Assembly: GCA_021816465.1 (NCBI GenBank)
Contig: JAKAYF010000016.1
Coordinates: 1-33,251 of the forward strand
Source of the DNA: Nitrospirota bacterium
GTDB taxonomy: Bacteria; Nitrospirota; Leptospirillia; Leptospirillales; Leptospirillaceae
Length of the DNA: 33,251 nt
Direction: 5' to 3'
How positions within the stretch are numbered: the first letter of the stretch is position 1; every line of letters starts with the position of its first letter. The position numbers were made by a program, and so were the translations under genes. Below the pieces are notes generated by a model. The model did not search any database. It saw only the letters and a program-made list of their open reading frames with translations, and was not told where the DNA came from. Shown here one piece after another: positions 7,327 through 15,435 of the stretch.

Positions 7327-7909
7327 TTTTCTCCTGTCAGTGGGGCCTTCCATGGAGATCCCTCCCCTTGAAGGAGGCATTGTCGCCATGGCGGGCCGAT
7401 CGAATGTGGGGAAGTCATCCCTCCTGAACCGTCTGGCAAGAAGCCACCATCTGGCCCGGACCGGACGCATGCCGGGCAAGACGACGCTTGCGAACCTCTA
7501 TGAAATCGGATCGGGGGGGTATTTCCTCGACCTTCCCGGATACGGTTATATGCAACGGGGCCGTGAGGAAGCAACCGATTCCCGTGCTATTGCCGGAAAA
7601 CTCCTGAGGCGACTGGGCAATATCAGCCGGATGCTTCTTTTGGTCGACGGGAGAAGGGAGATCCTTGAATCGGATGTTCAGGCCCTGTCCTGGTTCCTGT
7701 CCATGGGACTCCCCGTCTCGGTCGTCATTACCAAGTCGGACAAGCTCAACCGACAGGAACAGTCCAGGATCAGGATGGACTGGATGGCCGTCCTCTCCAG
7801 AAGTCCCGGGGTCGACTTGACCCCGATACTGGTTTCTTCGAAAAATGGGGAGGGGATGGACCTTCTGGCTGCCAAGGTTTCTGAATCGCTCTATGGGAGC
7901 TCTTCCTAG
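7274..7909 (+). CDS. engB: Ribosome-biogenesis GTPase EngB/YsxC/YihA
   Basis: EngB is a small GTPase needed for large-subunit ribosome assembly. The G1 loop AGRSNVGKSSLLN is at residues 40-52, the switch I Thr lies in PGKTTL, G3 is DLPGYGY, and G4 is TKSDK. The C-terminal G5-like VSSKNGEG is also present. Family members have 20-25 residues before G1 that match FPAIFLLSVGPSMEIPP here, so ATG 7274 (GAGG eight bases upstream) is preferred to ATG 7352. That choice puts its start 53 bases inside the divergent anmK gene. The stop TAG at 7907-7909 shares the palindrome CTAG with the stop of the convergent foldase gene. Confidence 0.92.
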   Translation: MNPAHTKPSAKYRDFPAIFLLSVGPSMEIPPLEGGIVAMAGRSNVGKSSLLNRLARSHHLARTGRMPGKTTLANLYEIGSGGYFLDLPGYGYMQRGREEATDSRAIAGKLLRRLGNISRMLLLVDGRREILESDVQALSWFLSMGLPVSVVITKSDKLNRQEQSRIRMDWMAVLSRSPGVDLTPILVSSKNGEGMDLLAAKVSESLYGSSS

Positions 7910-8955
7910 GTTTTCTCGTCCGATGGAGGGGTCATGTAGATCACGACATAGGATTTGCCCCGAAGTTGCTCAAGCCACGTCAGAAGCCTCTTTCTGGTCG
8001 TCTTCTTTGAAAGGTCATCCAGGATGCGGGCCTTTAGGTCCCGGAACCGCTTGTAGGGATGACTTTCCCGGTTCAGAACCTTGATGATGTAGAAACCCCT
8101 GTCCGTCTGGATCAACCCGCTGGTTCCCCCGACCGGCACCGAGAAGGCGGGGCCTATGAGCTCCGGAAGGAGCTGGTCCTTGGTCAGGTCACCCAGATTT
8201 CCCCCGTTGTCCGAATTCGGCCCTTCGGATTCGGATCCTGCGAGGATGGCGAAGTCGTCTTTCCTTGCAATCTGGCGGAGAATATGTTCGCCCTTTGCCC
8301 GGACCGCCGCGATCTGGGCCGGTGTTGCGTCTTTGGGGATCTTGAGAAAGATGTCGGCAAGCGTGACATGGGGGGGCAGTCGAAACTGTTCACGGTGGTC
8401 GAGATAGTACTGGCGGACCTCATCCTGGCTGATGACAACCGTCGAACGGACTTCGGTATTGATGAGCTTCAGGATCGTCATCTGTTTTCTGAGCTGTTCC
8501 CGATACTGGTGGTAGCTCATCCCCTGCTCGGAAAGTGCCTGTTTCAATTGCCACCGGGCGGTGAAGTTGTTCTTCTGCATGATCGAGTCGATAGTCCGGT
8601 CAAGTTCTTCATCGCTCAATGTCAGTCCGGTCCGGTCAGCCTCTTCCATTTCAAGCTGTTCGTTTATTTTTTTCATCATGAGCTTGTATTCGAGGGATGC
8701 GACGAGCTCCCTGTAAGCTGAACCGCGATACTGGGCATGGAGCTTCTTGAACGTCGGGGCGAGGGAACGGTCGATCTGGCTTTTTGTAATGACATGGTGG
8801 TTGACCACGGCAAGAACCGAATCAAGGAGAATCGGCTTCTCTTCTCCGTGGGCGGGGACGGTCACGGAGACGGAGAGAGCGGTGACAAAAAGCCCTGCAA
8901 GAAATCGTATGTTCGCCAAAAGGGTTCCTGTTCTTCCGAAAGAATGCAGAGTCAT
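7906..8955 (-). CDS. SurA-like periplasmic peptidyl-prolyl isomerase
   Basis: This secreted foldase has 349 residues. A basic/hydrophobic signal peptide ends near VPAHG. A SurA N-terminal chaperone region follows (DSVLAVVNHHVITKSQIDR, about residues 44-190, with the KQMTILKLINTEV core). One parvulin (PpiC) domain occupies about 195-300, with GGNLGDL and GFYIIKVL. E. coli SurA has two parvulin domains; this protein has one. The family assists folding of outer membrane proteins in the periplasm. ATG 8955 has AAAGG upstream. It is the last gene of the operon starting at hemL, 75 bases after the second PpiC lipoprotein, and its stop overlaps that of engB by three bases. Confidence 0.85.
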   Translation of the reverse strand: MTLHSFGRTGTLLANIRFLAGLFVTALSVSVTVPAHGEEKPILLDSVLAVVNHHVITKSQIDRSLAPTFKKLHAQYRGSAYRELVASLEYKLMMKKINEQLEMEEADRTGLTLSDEELDRTIDSIMQKNNFTARWQLKQALSEQGMSYHQYREQLRKQMTILKLINTEVRSTVVISQDEVRQYYLDHREQFRLPPHVTLADIFLKIPKDATPAQIAAVRAKGEHILRQIARKDDFAILAGSESEGPNSDNGGNLGDLTKDQLLPELIGPAFSVPVGGTSGLIQTDRGFYIIKVLNRESHPYKRFRDLKARILDDLSKKTTRKRLLTWLEQLRGKSYVVIYMTPPSDEKT

Positions 8956-9030
8956 GAAAAGGTGCCTTTATTCTGTTTGGGGGTCTGTCAGTCAATAACC
9001 CGTGTATTGAAAACCTGTCTCCTGGATATT

Positions 9031-9912
9031 CTATTCCAGATCGACTGAAAAAATCTTCCTGTAGTGCCGGGCAGGTTTCCAGGGTTTTTTGATCTCCTGT
9101 TCAGACAGCCAGGAGCCGAGGAGCTTCTGGCGCTGTCGTGCGATGAGGATCTTCCGGATTTCCCCCCTGACCTGGCGGAGAGGTCTTTCTGATCCGGGGA
9201 TCAGTCTGATGAGTTTGAAAAGATGGTACCCATAGGTGGATGGCAGAAGATCCGTGATCTCTCCGGGGGAGAGATCGAAGACCTCATCGAAGGGCTGAGG
9301 CATCTCCCCTTTTGAAAAGGGAGCCATCAGTCCGCCGGTGGAAGCCTCGACCCCCAGGGACCTGGCTTTGGCGAGAGCTGAAAAGGAGGCTCCCCCTTCC
9401 AGAGCTTTCTGGATTTCGATGCCTTCCTTCCGGTCGGAGGTGACGATATGGCGCACGAGCGCCTCTTCAGGCAGGGTAAAGCGCTTGATATGGTTGTGGT
9501 AATAGGTCCTGATTTCCTGGTCGGTTACGATCTGCCTGGGAGCGATGCGCCTGATTGCTTCCCGGATCAACATCCTTTTTCGTTCGAGTTCGCGCATTGT
9601 TCTGTCCTTGGGGAGCAGGGAAACCTCCTCCGGAGGCAGGGAAATGCGCCGGTCCCTGACGAAGTCGAGCAATAGCTGATCCTGGATGGTTTCGGCCAGA
9701 ACGGCTTTTCGAACGGATCCTGACCAGAGGGAAGGATCCCCTTTGGTCAGGTCGGATATGCCGATGAAGGCGGCTGTGTGACGAAGGTCCGAAACAGTAA
9801 TGAGTTCTTTCCCGATGGATCCCGCTATTTCGTCATTGGGTCCCTTGAAATGACAGGAGGCCAGGACGAGCATCCCCGCCAGCACTCCCCCATACCGGAA
9901 CAGTCTGGTCAA
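9031..9912 (-). CDS. PpiC-type peptidyl-prolyl isomerase lipoprotein (second)
   Basis: This 293-residue lipoprotein has the lipobox LASC at Cys20, then a helical SurA_N-like region. A parvulin domain lies at about 150-250 (EALVRHIVTS, then ASTGGLMAPFSKGEMP and STYGYHLFKLI). It should act on the periplasmic side as a folding helper for envelope proteins. The start is TTG 9912: the TTGA overlaps the TGA stop of the preceding foldase gene, so translation is probably coupled. An AAGGA lies only about 3 bases before it. No other codon leaves the basic n-region of the signal peptide intact. Confidence 0.8.
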   Translation of the reverse strand: MTRLFRYGGVLAGMLVLASCHFKGPNDEIAGSIGKELITVSDLRHTAAFIGISDLTKGDPSLWSGSVRKAVLAETIQDQLLLDFVRDRRISLPPEEVSLLPKDRTMRELERKRMLIREAIRRIAPRQIVTDQEIRTYYHNHIKRFTLPEEALVRHIVTSDRKEGIEIQKALEGGASFSALAKARSLGVEASTGGLMAPFSKGEMPQPFDEVFDLSPGEITDLLPSTYGYHLFKLIRLIPGSERPLRQVRGEIRKILIARQRQKLLGSWLSEQEIKKPWKPARHYRKIFSVDLE

Positions 9913-10820
9913 TGGTCCTTGGGTGTTTGGCCAGCGGACGACGGACTCCCCGGGAGCGTCTGGCTTTTTGCAACAAGCGTGGCCAGTTCCGGCTGGTTGA
10001 TGTTGATCTTTGTCTTGGCCCGAAGCTTGTTGGTCAATGCCTGGGTCAGGTCGGTGCGCTTTTCGCGCTTTAACAGTCTCCTGATACCTTCTTTGGACTC
10101 GGCAAGGGAAAGCTGGTGGCCCGTGACAAAATGGTCGATCCGGAAATAATGGACCCCGTCTTTAAGAATGATCGGCCCGGTAACGGCTCCTTCTTTCACA
10201 CCAAAAAAGAACGGCATGAATTTGGGGGGGAGTGTCCCTTCAAAAATTCGGCCGAGGGGGCCACCCTTGAAGGTTTTGATGGCTTTTTTGAAGCCGCCTT
10301 TGCGGCTGAGGCTGTTTTTGAAATGATCCGCATCTTTTTGGGTCGGAAAGACCACCTGTCTGGCTTCGACATAGCCTGGCTGGCGGATTTCCTTTTCATG
10401 TTTCTGGTAGTAGTCCGAAATTTCGGCATCGGTAACGGTGAGCTTGTCCTCGACTTCCTTTTTCAGAAGAGCCTTCTTCAGAATGCGGTCTTCGGCCCTT
10501 GCGATTTCGGACTTGATGGTGGGGTCCGATGCGAGGCCCTCGCTTTTGGCTTCCTGGGTCAGAAGCTCCTGGTCGACCATGTGGTTCAAGACATCTGATA
10601 CCGTATTCGGATTGACCGGAGGCTGGACTCCCAGGGAAAAAAGTTTTGCGGACAGCTGTGCCGATGTGATCGAGTCACTTCCGACCGTTGCCACGACCCC
10701 TTTCTGGGGAGCCTTGTTGCACCCGGAACTGATTGCGATCCCCGCGACAAGGGAGGCCAAAATGACCCTCTTCAGAGAATTTTCTGTCAGTGAATGGAAG
10801 ATTTTATGAAAAAGAGTCAA
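9909..10820 (-). CDS. PpiC-type peptidyl-prolyl isomerase lipoprotein (first)
   Basis: This 303-residue protein has a signal peptide ending in the lipobox ISSGC (Cys34). A SurA_N-like helical region covers about 45-145 (VSDVLNHMVDQELLTQEAK), and a PpiC-like domain about 150-260 (YVEARQVVFPTQKDADHF; GGPLGRIFEGTLPPKF; GVHYFRIDHF). It resembles EpsD/PrsA-type anchored foldases. The start is TTG 10820, with a strong AAGGAG eight bases upstream. It lies 65 bases below mfd and overlaps the next foldase gene by four bases. Whether the three foldases differ in client cannot be read from sequence. Confidence 0.8.
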   Translation of the reverse strand: MTLFHKIFHSLTENSLKRVILASLVAGIAISSGCNKAPQKGVVATVGSDSITSAQLSAKLFSLGVQPPVNPNTVSDVLNHMVDQELLTQEAKSEGLASDPTIKSEIARAEDRILKKALLKKEVEDKLTVTDAEISDYYQKHEKEIRQPGYVEARQVVFPTQKDADHFKNSLSRKGGFKKAIKTFKGGPLGRIFEGTLPPKFMPFFFGVKEGAVTGPIILKDGVHYFRIDHFVTGHQLSLAESKEGIRRLLKREKRTDLTQALTNKLRAKTKININQPELATLVAKSQTLPGSPSSAGQTPKDH

Positions 10821-10885
10821 TGTGACGTCTCCTTAGGTTTTTGAGTGTGGGCGTGGGTGATCGGGTTCGTCCGAAGAGTTTGCCG

Positions 10886-13800
10886 CTACGAAAGAAGTTC
10901 TTCGAGTCTGGCAAGATCATCGGGAAATCCTGAAGCCGGTCCGGACAGTGTAAAGGATCCGTCCCTGTGAAACGTGATCCTGTCGGGAAAGGCCTGGGCG
11001 ATCTTCCCCGCATTCCCGGGGGAGAGGGCATTTTCTGCTGAGGGTTTGAGAAAGATCTCCCTGTCCTTGAGCCGAACCTCCGAGATCCCCATCCTGGTGG
11101 TCATGACCCGGATTTTCGCTCCAAGGATCAATGCCCTTGCCGATCTTGGCAAGGGGCCAAACCGGTCCCTGAGCTCGGACTCGATCTGCTCGATCTCCAA
11201 ATTCTTGAAAGAATGTGCCAGACGCCTGTAAAAGTCAATTCGCTGTCCGGGGTGGACGACATAATCTTCCGGAAGCCGGGCTTCCCTTCCAAGGTCGATT
11301 TTGGGTGTTTCCCGAACGATAGGGAGGGCGACCGGCTCAACCCGGGTCTGGATGGCTTCCTCAACCATCTCCATGTAGAGGTCGAGTCCAACCATGGAAA
11401 TATGTCCCGTCTGCTGGTGTCCGAGAAGGCTGCCTGCTCCACGGATCTCCAGATCCCTCATGGCGATCTGGTATCCGGAGCCGAGCTCCGTGTTGTCCTG
11501 TAGTGTCTTCAGGCGTTTTTTCGCAAGCTCTGTCAATCCGCCCTCGCCCGAGACAAGGAAGTAGCAGTAGGCCTGGGTTCCGGACCGCCCGACCCTTCCC
11601 CGGAGCTGGTAGAGCTCAGCGATGCCGAACAGGTCCGACCGGTTGATGATGATGGTATTGGCAAGAGGAATGTCGAGACCGGATTCGACGATGGCGGTGG
11701 AGACAAGGATGCGGTAGTGGCCCGAGATGAAGCGGTCCATGATGGTTTCCATGAGCGCGCTGTCCATCTGTCCATGAGCCGTTCCGACCGGAACGCCGGG
11801 AAAAAGGCTCGAGATATAGTGAGCCATTCTTGAGATCGAGCTGACGCGGTTGTGAATGAAAAAAACCTGTCCGTCCCGGGCGAGCTCCCGGTCGATCGCT
11901 TCCCGGATACGGTGGCGGTCAAAGGGCAGGATGGCGGTCTTGATCGGTTTTCGCCCGGGAGGAGGCGTCATGATGAAGCTGATTCCGCGAAGCCCCGAAA
12001 GGGACATCTGGAGGGTTCGGGGAATGGGGGTTGCCGACAGGGTCAGGACGTCGACGGTCGGGTATTTGTTTTTGAGCTTTTCCTTGTGGCCGACTCCGAA
12101 CCGCTGTTCTTCGTCGATGATCAGGAGCCCCAGGTCACGAAAGACGTTCTGTGAGCCGAGCAGGGCAGATGTTCCGATAATGATGTCGACCTTTCCTTCG
12201 GCGAGATCCTGGCGGAGGGCTTTTTGCTCCTTTGCGGTCAGGATCCTTGAGATTTGTTCAACCCTTACGGGAAATCCGGAAAAGCGCTCCCTGAAGGTCT
12301 CAAAATGCTGAAGGCAGAGAAGTGTCGTCGGGACGAGAACCGCAACCTGTTTCCCGTCGGCGACAGCCTTGAACGCCGCTCTCATGGCGACTTCCGTTTT
12401 TCCGAAACCCACTTCGCCAAGGATCAGCCGGTCCATGGGGGTGGGGGATTCCATGTCCTCCCGGATATCCCGGATTGCCTCTTCCTGGTCGGGCGTCAGG
12501 TCATGGGGAAAGGAGTTTTCAAACTCGGAGACCATGACTGAATCCCGGGAAAAGGGAAACCCCGGAAGCGCCTTTCTCTTGGCATAGAGATCGACCAGAT
12601 CCTGGGAGATCTTTTCGATCTCCTTTCTGACTCTGGAGCGCGTTTTTTGCCAGGAATGGCCCCCAAGCCGGTCAAGCTTCGGGGTAGAGCCTTCCGGACC
12701 CCTCCAGGGTTTCAAAAGGTCGACCTGGTCCACCGGAACATAAAGCTTGTCCCCGTCACGGTATTCGACGATCAGAAATTCGCCGGGAATGGATCCCACT
12801 TCAATTTCCCGAAGTCCCCGATAGATACCGATCCCCTGCTGGAGATGGACGACCGGTTCACCTTCGGCAAGCCGGATCTGGTCTCTCCGAAAAGCCGCGG
12901 CGGCTGTCCGGAAGCGTGTCTCCCGCGTCCGGTCGTACTTCTTCCGGAAGAGAAAGGTATCGGAAACCATCAGGGTATTGTCTGAAGCGATGAAGATTCC
13001 TTCTCCGATGTCTCCGAGAATTGTCTCGATGGTTCCTCCCGGAGAGGAGGTGTTGTCCTGGAGCTCCGAAAGCGGGGAATAGGGGATTCCCTGATTTTCG
13101 AGGATCTCCTGGAAACGGTCCCGTTGTCCGCGACTGCCGAAAAAGGTGATGACCCTCATTTCGGAGGCAAGCTCCCTGAGCCTGAAAATCCATGACTCAT
13201 TCCTGTTGATCAGCTTTTCCGGGGAAGAAAAGAGTGCTGGTGCATCCGGGTCGTCCCGGAAGGGAGACAGGACGACTCTTGAATAGTTTCCTCCAAAGGA
13301 AAAAGGGCTTTCTCCGTCCTTCCCAAAGGGAATGAAGGCTGTCTCCGGAGGAGGAATAAACCTGCGGTCCTCGATGGAAACGGAGGCGTAGGACTCAAAG
13401 ACGCGGTCTTTCCAGTCGTTGATCCGAAGCTCGAGGGCATGAGGGTCTTCAATAAGGAGGACTGGGTCCGGAGTGAAGTCGATCGGGCTGGTGATATCTT
13501 CATAGAATGTTCCGAGGGCGCGCTCGATTCCCGGTGAGAGCGGGGTGGCCTGATGGGCTGAAAGAAAGTCTCTCTGTTCCGGAGAAAAGGGTGTCCGGTC
13601 CAGGGGCTGAAGCCATTCATGGCTGGGAGCGAGATCCAGTTTGGAGATAGATCCCATGGATCGCTGGGTATTCGGGTCAAATCCCCGCATGGAGGTCAGC
13701 TCATCGTCCGTGAATTCGAGCCGGACCGGTTCGGGTCGGGATGGGGTGTACAGATCGAGTATCGCGCCCCTGACAGAAAATTCTCCGGGGGCGGTGACCT

Positions 13801-14338
13801 GGGGAACTCTGAAAAAACCAAGGGCCACGAGGGTTTTGATGAGCTCTTCGCGATCGACATAAGAACCCTGGGTGATTTCGGAAAGCCCTCCTGACAAAAG
13901 TCTTTTCGGAAGCGTTTTCCTGGCAATGGCGGGAAAGGTCGAGACAACGAAAGGGACCGCTCTTTTCGAGAGCTCGGACAGGACCGAGATCCTCTCCGCT
14001 CTCAAAAGATCGGGCGGGCTCTCCTCCTCAAAGGGAAGAATCTCTTCTTCAGGGAGGAGGAGACCCTCCGGAGCATCCGGAAAAAGGGCGTTGAAGCTGT
14101 TGATGTCGTTGTAGAGGATTCTCGCCCGGTCCATATTGGCTGCCATTATCCAGAGCGTTCTTCCGGGCACCAGGGGAAGGATCAGCCCTGGAAGAAGAAA
14201 GGATGCCTCGATGGGAATACCGGAGAGTGAAACCTCTTTTCCCGGGGAGAAGGCTGGAGGGAAAAAGTTCTTGATGCGGGAGCCCAGATTGGGAAAAATC
14301 GTTTTCAAGGAAAGGCCATTTCTATGGGCAGTGTCCAT
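10886..14338 (-). CDS. mfd: Transcription-repair coupling factor Mfd
   Basis: Mfd displaces RNA polymerase stalled at lesions and recruits UvrA. The 1150-residue product has the UvrB-like N-terminal module. The RNA-polymerase-interaction domain is near residue 490 (VVHLQQGIGIYRG, then KLYVPVDQVDLLKPW). The RecG-like motor has Walker A GEVGFGKTE near 640, DEEQRFG near 740 and the SATPIPRTL motif. The C-terminal TRCF domain includes LPEDYVVHPGQRIDFYRRLA. Length is normal. ATG 14338 overlaps the preceding adenylyltransferase gene by 17 bases and has no close ribosome site (GGAG 16 bases away), so coupled translation is likely. Its place inside an envelope/tetrapyrrole operon is unusual. Confidence 0.95.
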   Translation of the reverse strand: MDTAHRNGLSLKTIFPNLGSRIKNFFPPAFSPGKEVSLSGIPIEASFLLPGLILPLVPGRTLWIMAANMDRARILYNDINSFNALFPDAPEGLLLPEEEILPFEEESPPDLLRAERISVLSELSKRAVPFVVSTFPAIARKTLPKRLLSGGLSEITQGSYVDREELIKTLVALGFFRVPQVTAPGEFSVRGAILDLYTPSRPEPVRLEFTDDELTSMRGFDPNTQRSMGSISKLDLAPSHEWLQPLDRTPFSPEQRDFLSAHQATPLSPGIERALGTFYEDITSPIDFTPDPVLLIEDPHALELRINDWKDRVFESYASVSIEDRRFIPPPETAFIPFGKDGESPFSFGGNYSRVVLSPFRDDPDAPALFSSPEKLINRNESWIFRLRELASEMRVITFFGSRGQRDRFQEILENQGIPYSPLSELQDNTSSPGGTIETILGDIGEGIFIASDNTLMVSDTFLFRKKYDRTRETRFRTAAAAFRRDQIRLAEGEPVVHLQQGIGIYRGLREIEVGSIPGEFLIVEYRDGDKLYVPVDQVDLLKPWRGPEGSTPKLDRLGGHSWQKTRSRVRKEIEKISQDLVDLYAKRKALPGFPFSRDSVMVSEFENSFPHDLTPDQEEAIRDIREDMESPTPMDRLILGEVGFGKTEVAMRAAFKAVADGKQVAVLVPTTLLCLQHFETFRERFSGFPVRVEQISRILTAKEQKALRQDLAEGKVDIIIGTSALLGSQNVFRDLGLLIIDEEQRFGVGHKEKLKNKYPTVDVLTLSATPIPRTLQMSLSGLRGISFIMTPPPGRKPIKTAILPFDRHRIREAIDRELARDGQVFFIHNRVSSISRMAHYISSLFPGVPVGTAHGQMDSALMETIMDRFISGHYRILVSTAIVESGLDIPLANTIIINRSDLFGIAELYQLRGRVGRSGTQAYCYFLVSGEGGLTELAKKRLKTLQDNTELGSGYQIAMRDLEIRGAGSLLGHQQTGHISMVGLDLYMEMVEEAIQTRVEPVALPIVRETPKIDLGREARLPEDYVVHPGQRIDFYRRLAHSFKNLEIEQIESELRDRFGPLPRSARALILGAKIRVMTTRMGISEVRLKDREIFLKPSAENALSPGNAGKIAQAFPDRITFHRDGSFTLSGPASGFPDDLARLEELLS

Positions 14339-14849
14339 ATTTTTTGATGATCATCTCCACAAGACCTGTGGTTGAGGAGTCCGGAACGAGTGGGATCGAG
14401 AGAACTTCTCCGCCGCGTTCAAGGACAAACGGCGCTCCGACAATGCTTGAAACGTCCCAGTCTCCTCCTTTGACAAGAACATCGGGTTTGGTCGCCATGA
14501 TCAGCTCAAGTGGTGTCGGTTCATCGAACAGGATGACGGCATCGACCGCTCCGAGAGCCGCCATGACGCGTGTCCTTCTGTTTTCCGGAACGATGGGACG
14601 AAGGGGGCCCTTGATCCGGGAGACGGAGGCGTCCGTGTTCATGGCAACAACAAGAAAATCTCCCAGACTCCTGGCTTTTTCGAGGACTTCAATATGTCCG
14701 GCATGGAGAAGGTCAAAACATCCGTTGGTAAAGACAACGGTGTGGCCCGCCTGACGCTGTTTTTCAAGGACCGGAAGGAGCGTGTCGAGGGTGTGGATTT
14801 TTGTTTCCGAAGACCAGGGAGCAGGTCTTCTTCTTTCCGGATCAGGCAA
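14322..14849 (-). CDS. D-beta-D-heptose 1-phosphate adenylyltransferase (HldE C-terminal type)
   Basis: This stand-alone nucleotidyltransferase corresponds to domain II of HldE/RfaE. It has FTNGCFDLLHAGH with the HxGH catalytic motif, VVAMNTDASV, the NRRTRVMAAL ATP-binding stretch, and KPDVLVKGGDW. It activates D-glycero-D-manno-heptose-1-P to the ADP sugar for LPS inner core. The kinase domain is absent, so a separate heptose-7-P kinase is expected elsewhere. The frame is open to 14888, but TTG 14849 is favoured: GGAGGA lies 9 bases upstream and the overlap with gmhA falls to 8 bases. The product is about 175 residues. It acts on the product chain that begins with the gmhA gene upstream. Confidence 0.9.
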   Translation of the reverse strand: MPDPERRRPAPWSSETKIHTLDTLLPVLEKQRQAGHTVVFTNGCFDLLHAGHIEVLEKARSLGDFLVVAMNTDASVSRIKGPLRPIVPENRRTRVMAALGAVDAVILFDEPTPLELIMATKPDVLVKGGDWDVSSIVGAPFVLERGGEVLSIPLVPDSSTTGLVEMIIKKYGHCP

Positions 14850-15435
14850 AGAGCTCTTCCTCCACCAGTTCGCAGACGGCGTGGCCAAGGGTAATGTGTG
14901 TTTCCTGAATGCGGGGAGTCATCTTCGACGGGACGACAATCGCCAGATCGGCGCTGTCCTTGAGTTTCCCGCCGGTTCCCCCGGTGAGGGCAATGGTCCT
15001 GAGCCCCATCTCGCGGGCTTTGTTCATTGCCTTCAGAACATTTCTGGAATTTCCGCTTGTGCTGATTCCAATGGCGATATCCCCTTTTTGGCCATGTGCC
15101 TCGACCTCTCTCGAAAAGATGTCTTCGTAGGAATAGTCATTGGAGATGCTTGTGAGTGTGGCCATGTTTGTTCCGAGTGCAATGGCGGGAAGACCTTTTC
15201 TGTCCTTGTAGAAACGGCTGACAAGCTCTCCTGCGATATGGCAGGCATCCGAAGAGCTTCCTCCGTTGCCAAAGATCAGGATCTTTCCACCCTGCCGGTA
15301 ACAGGAGACGATCATGTCAACGACCTTTGCGAGCTGGGGGAGAGAGTCTTTCATGAACGCCTCCTTGACGGAAAGGCTTTCCTGGAAAATCGTCTTCATC
15401 TTTGAAATGCGGGCTTCGTCGAGTGGGTGGCTCAA
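14842..15435 (-). CDS. gmhA: Sedoheptulose-7-phosphate isomerase GmhA
   Basis: GmhA converts sedoheptulose-7-P to heptose-7-P, the first step of ADP-heptose synthesis for LPS. The SIS-fold motif FGNGGSSSDACHIAGEL carries the expected metal-site His66 and Glu70. STSGNSRNVL (phosphosugar loop) and the C-terminal ETHITLGHAVCELVE helix complete the family pattern. Length is 197, as usual. The start is TTG 15435, eight bases after GGAG, and its TTGA overlaps the hemL stop. The next gene down supplies a later step of the same pathway. Confidence 0.93.
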   Translation of the reverse strand: MSHPLDEARISKMKTIFQESLSVKEAFMKDSLPQLAKVVDMIVSCYRQGGKILIFGNGGSSSDACHIAGELVSRFYKDRKGLPAIALGTNMATLTSISNDYSYEDIFSREVEAHGQKGDIAIGISTSGNSRNVLKAMNKAREMGLRTIALTGGTGGKLKDSADLAIVVPSKMTPRIQETHITLGHAVCELVEEELFA

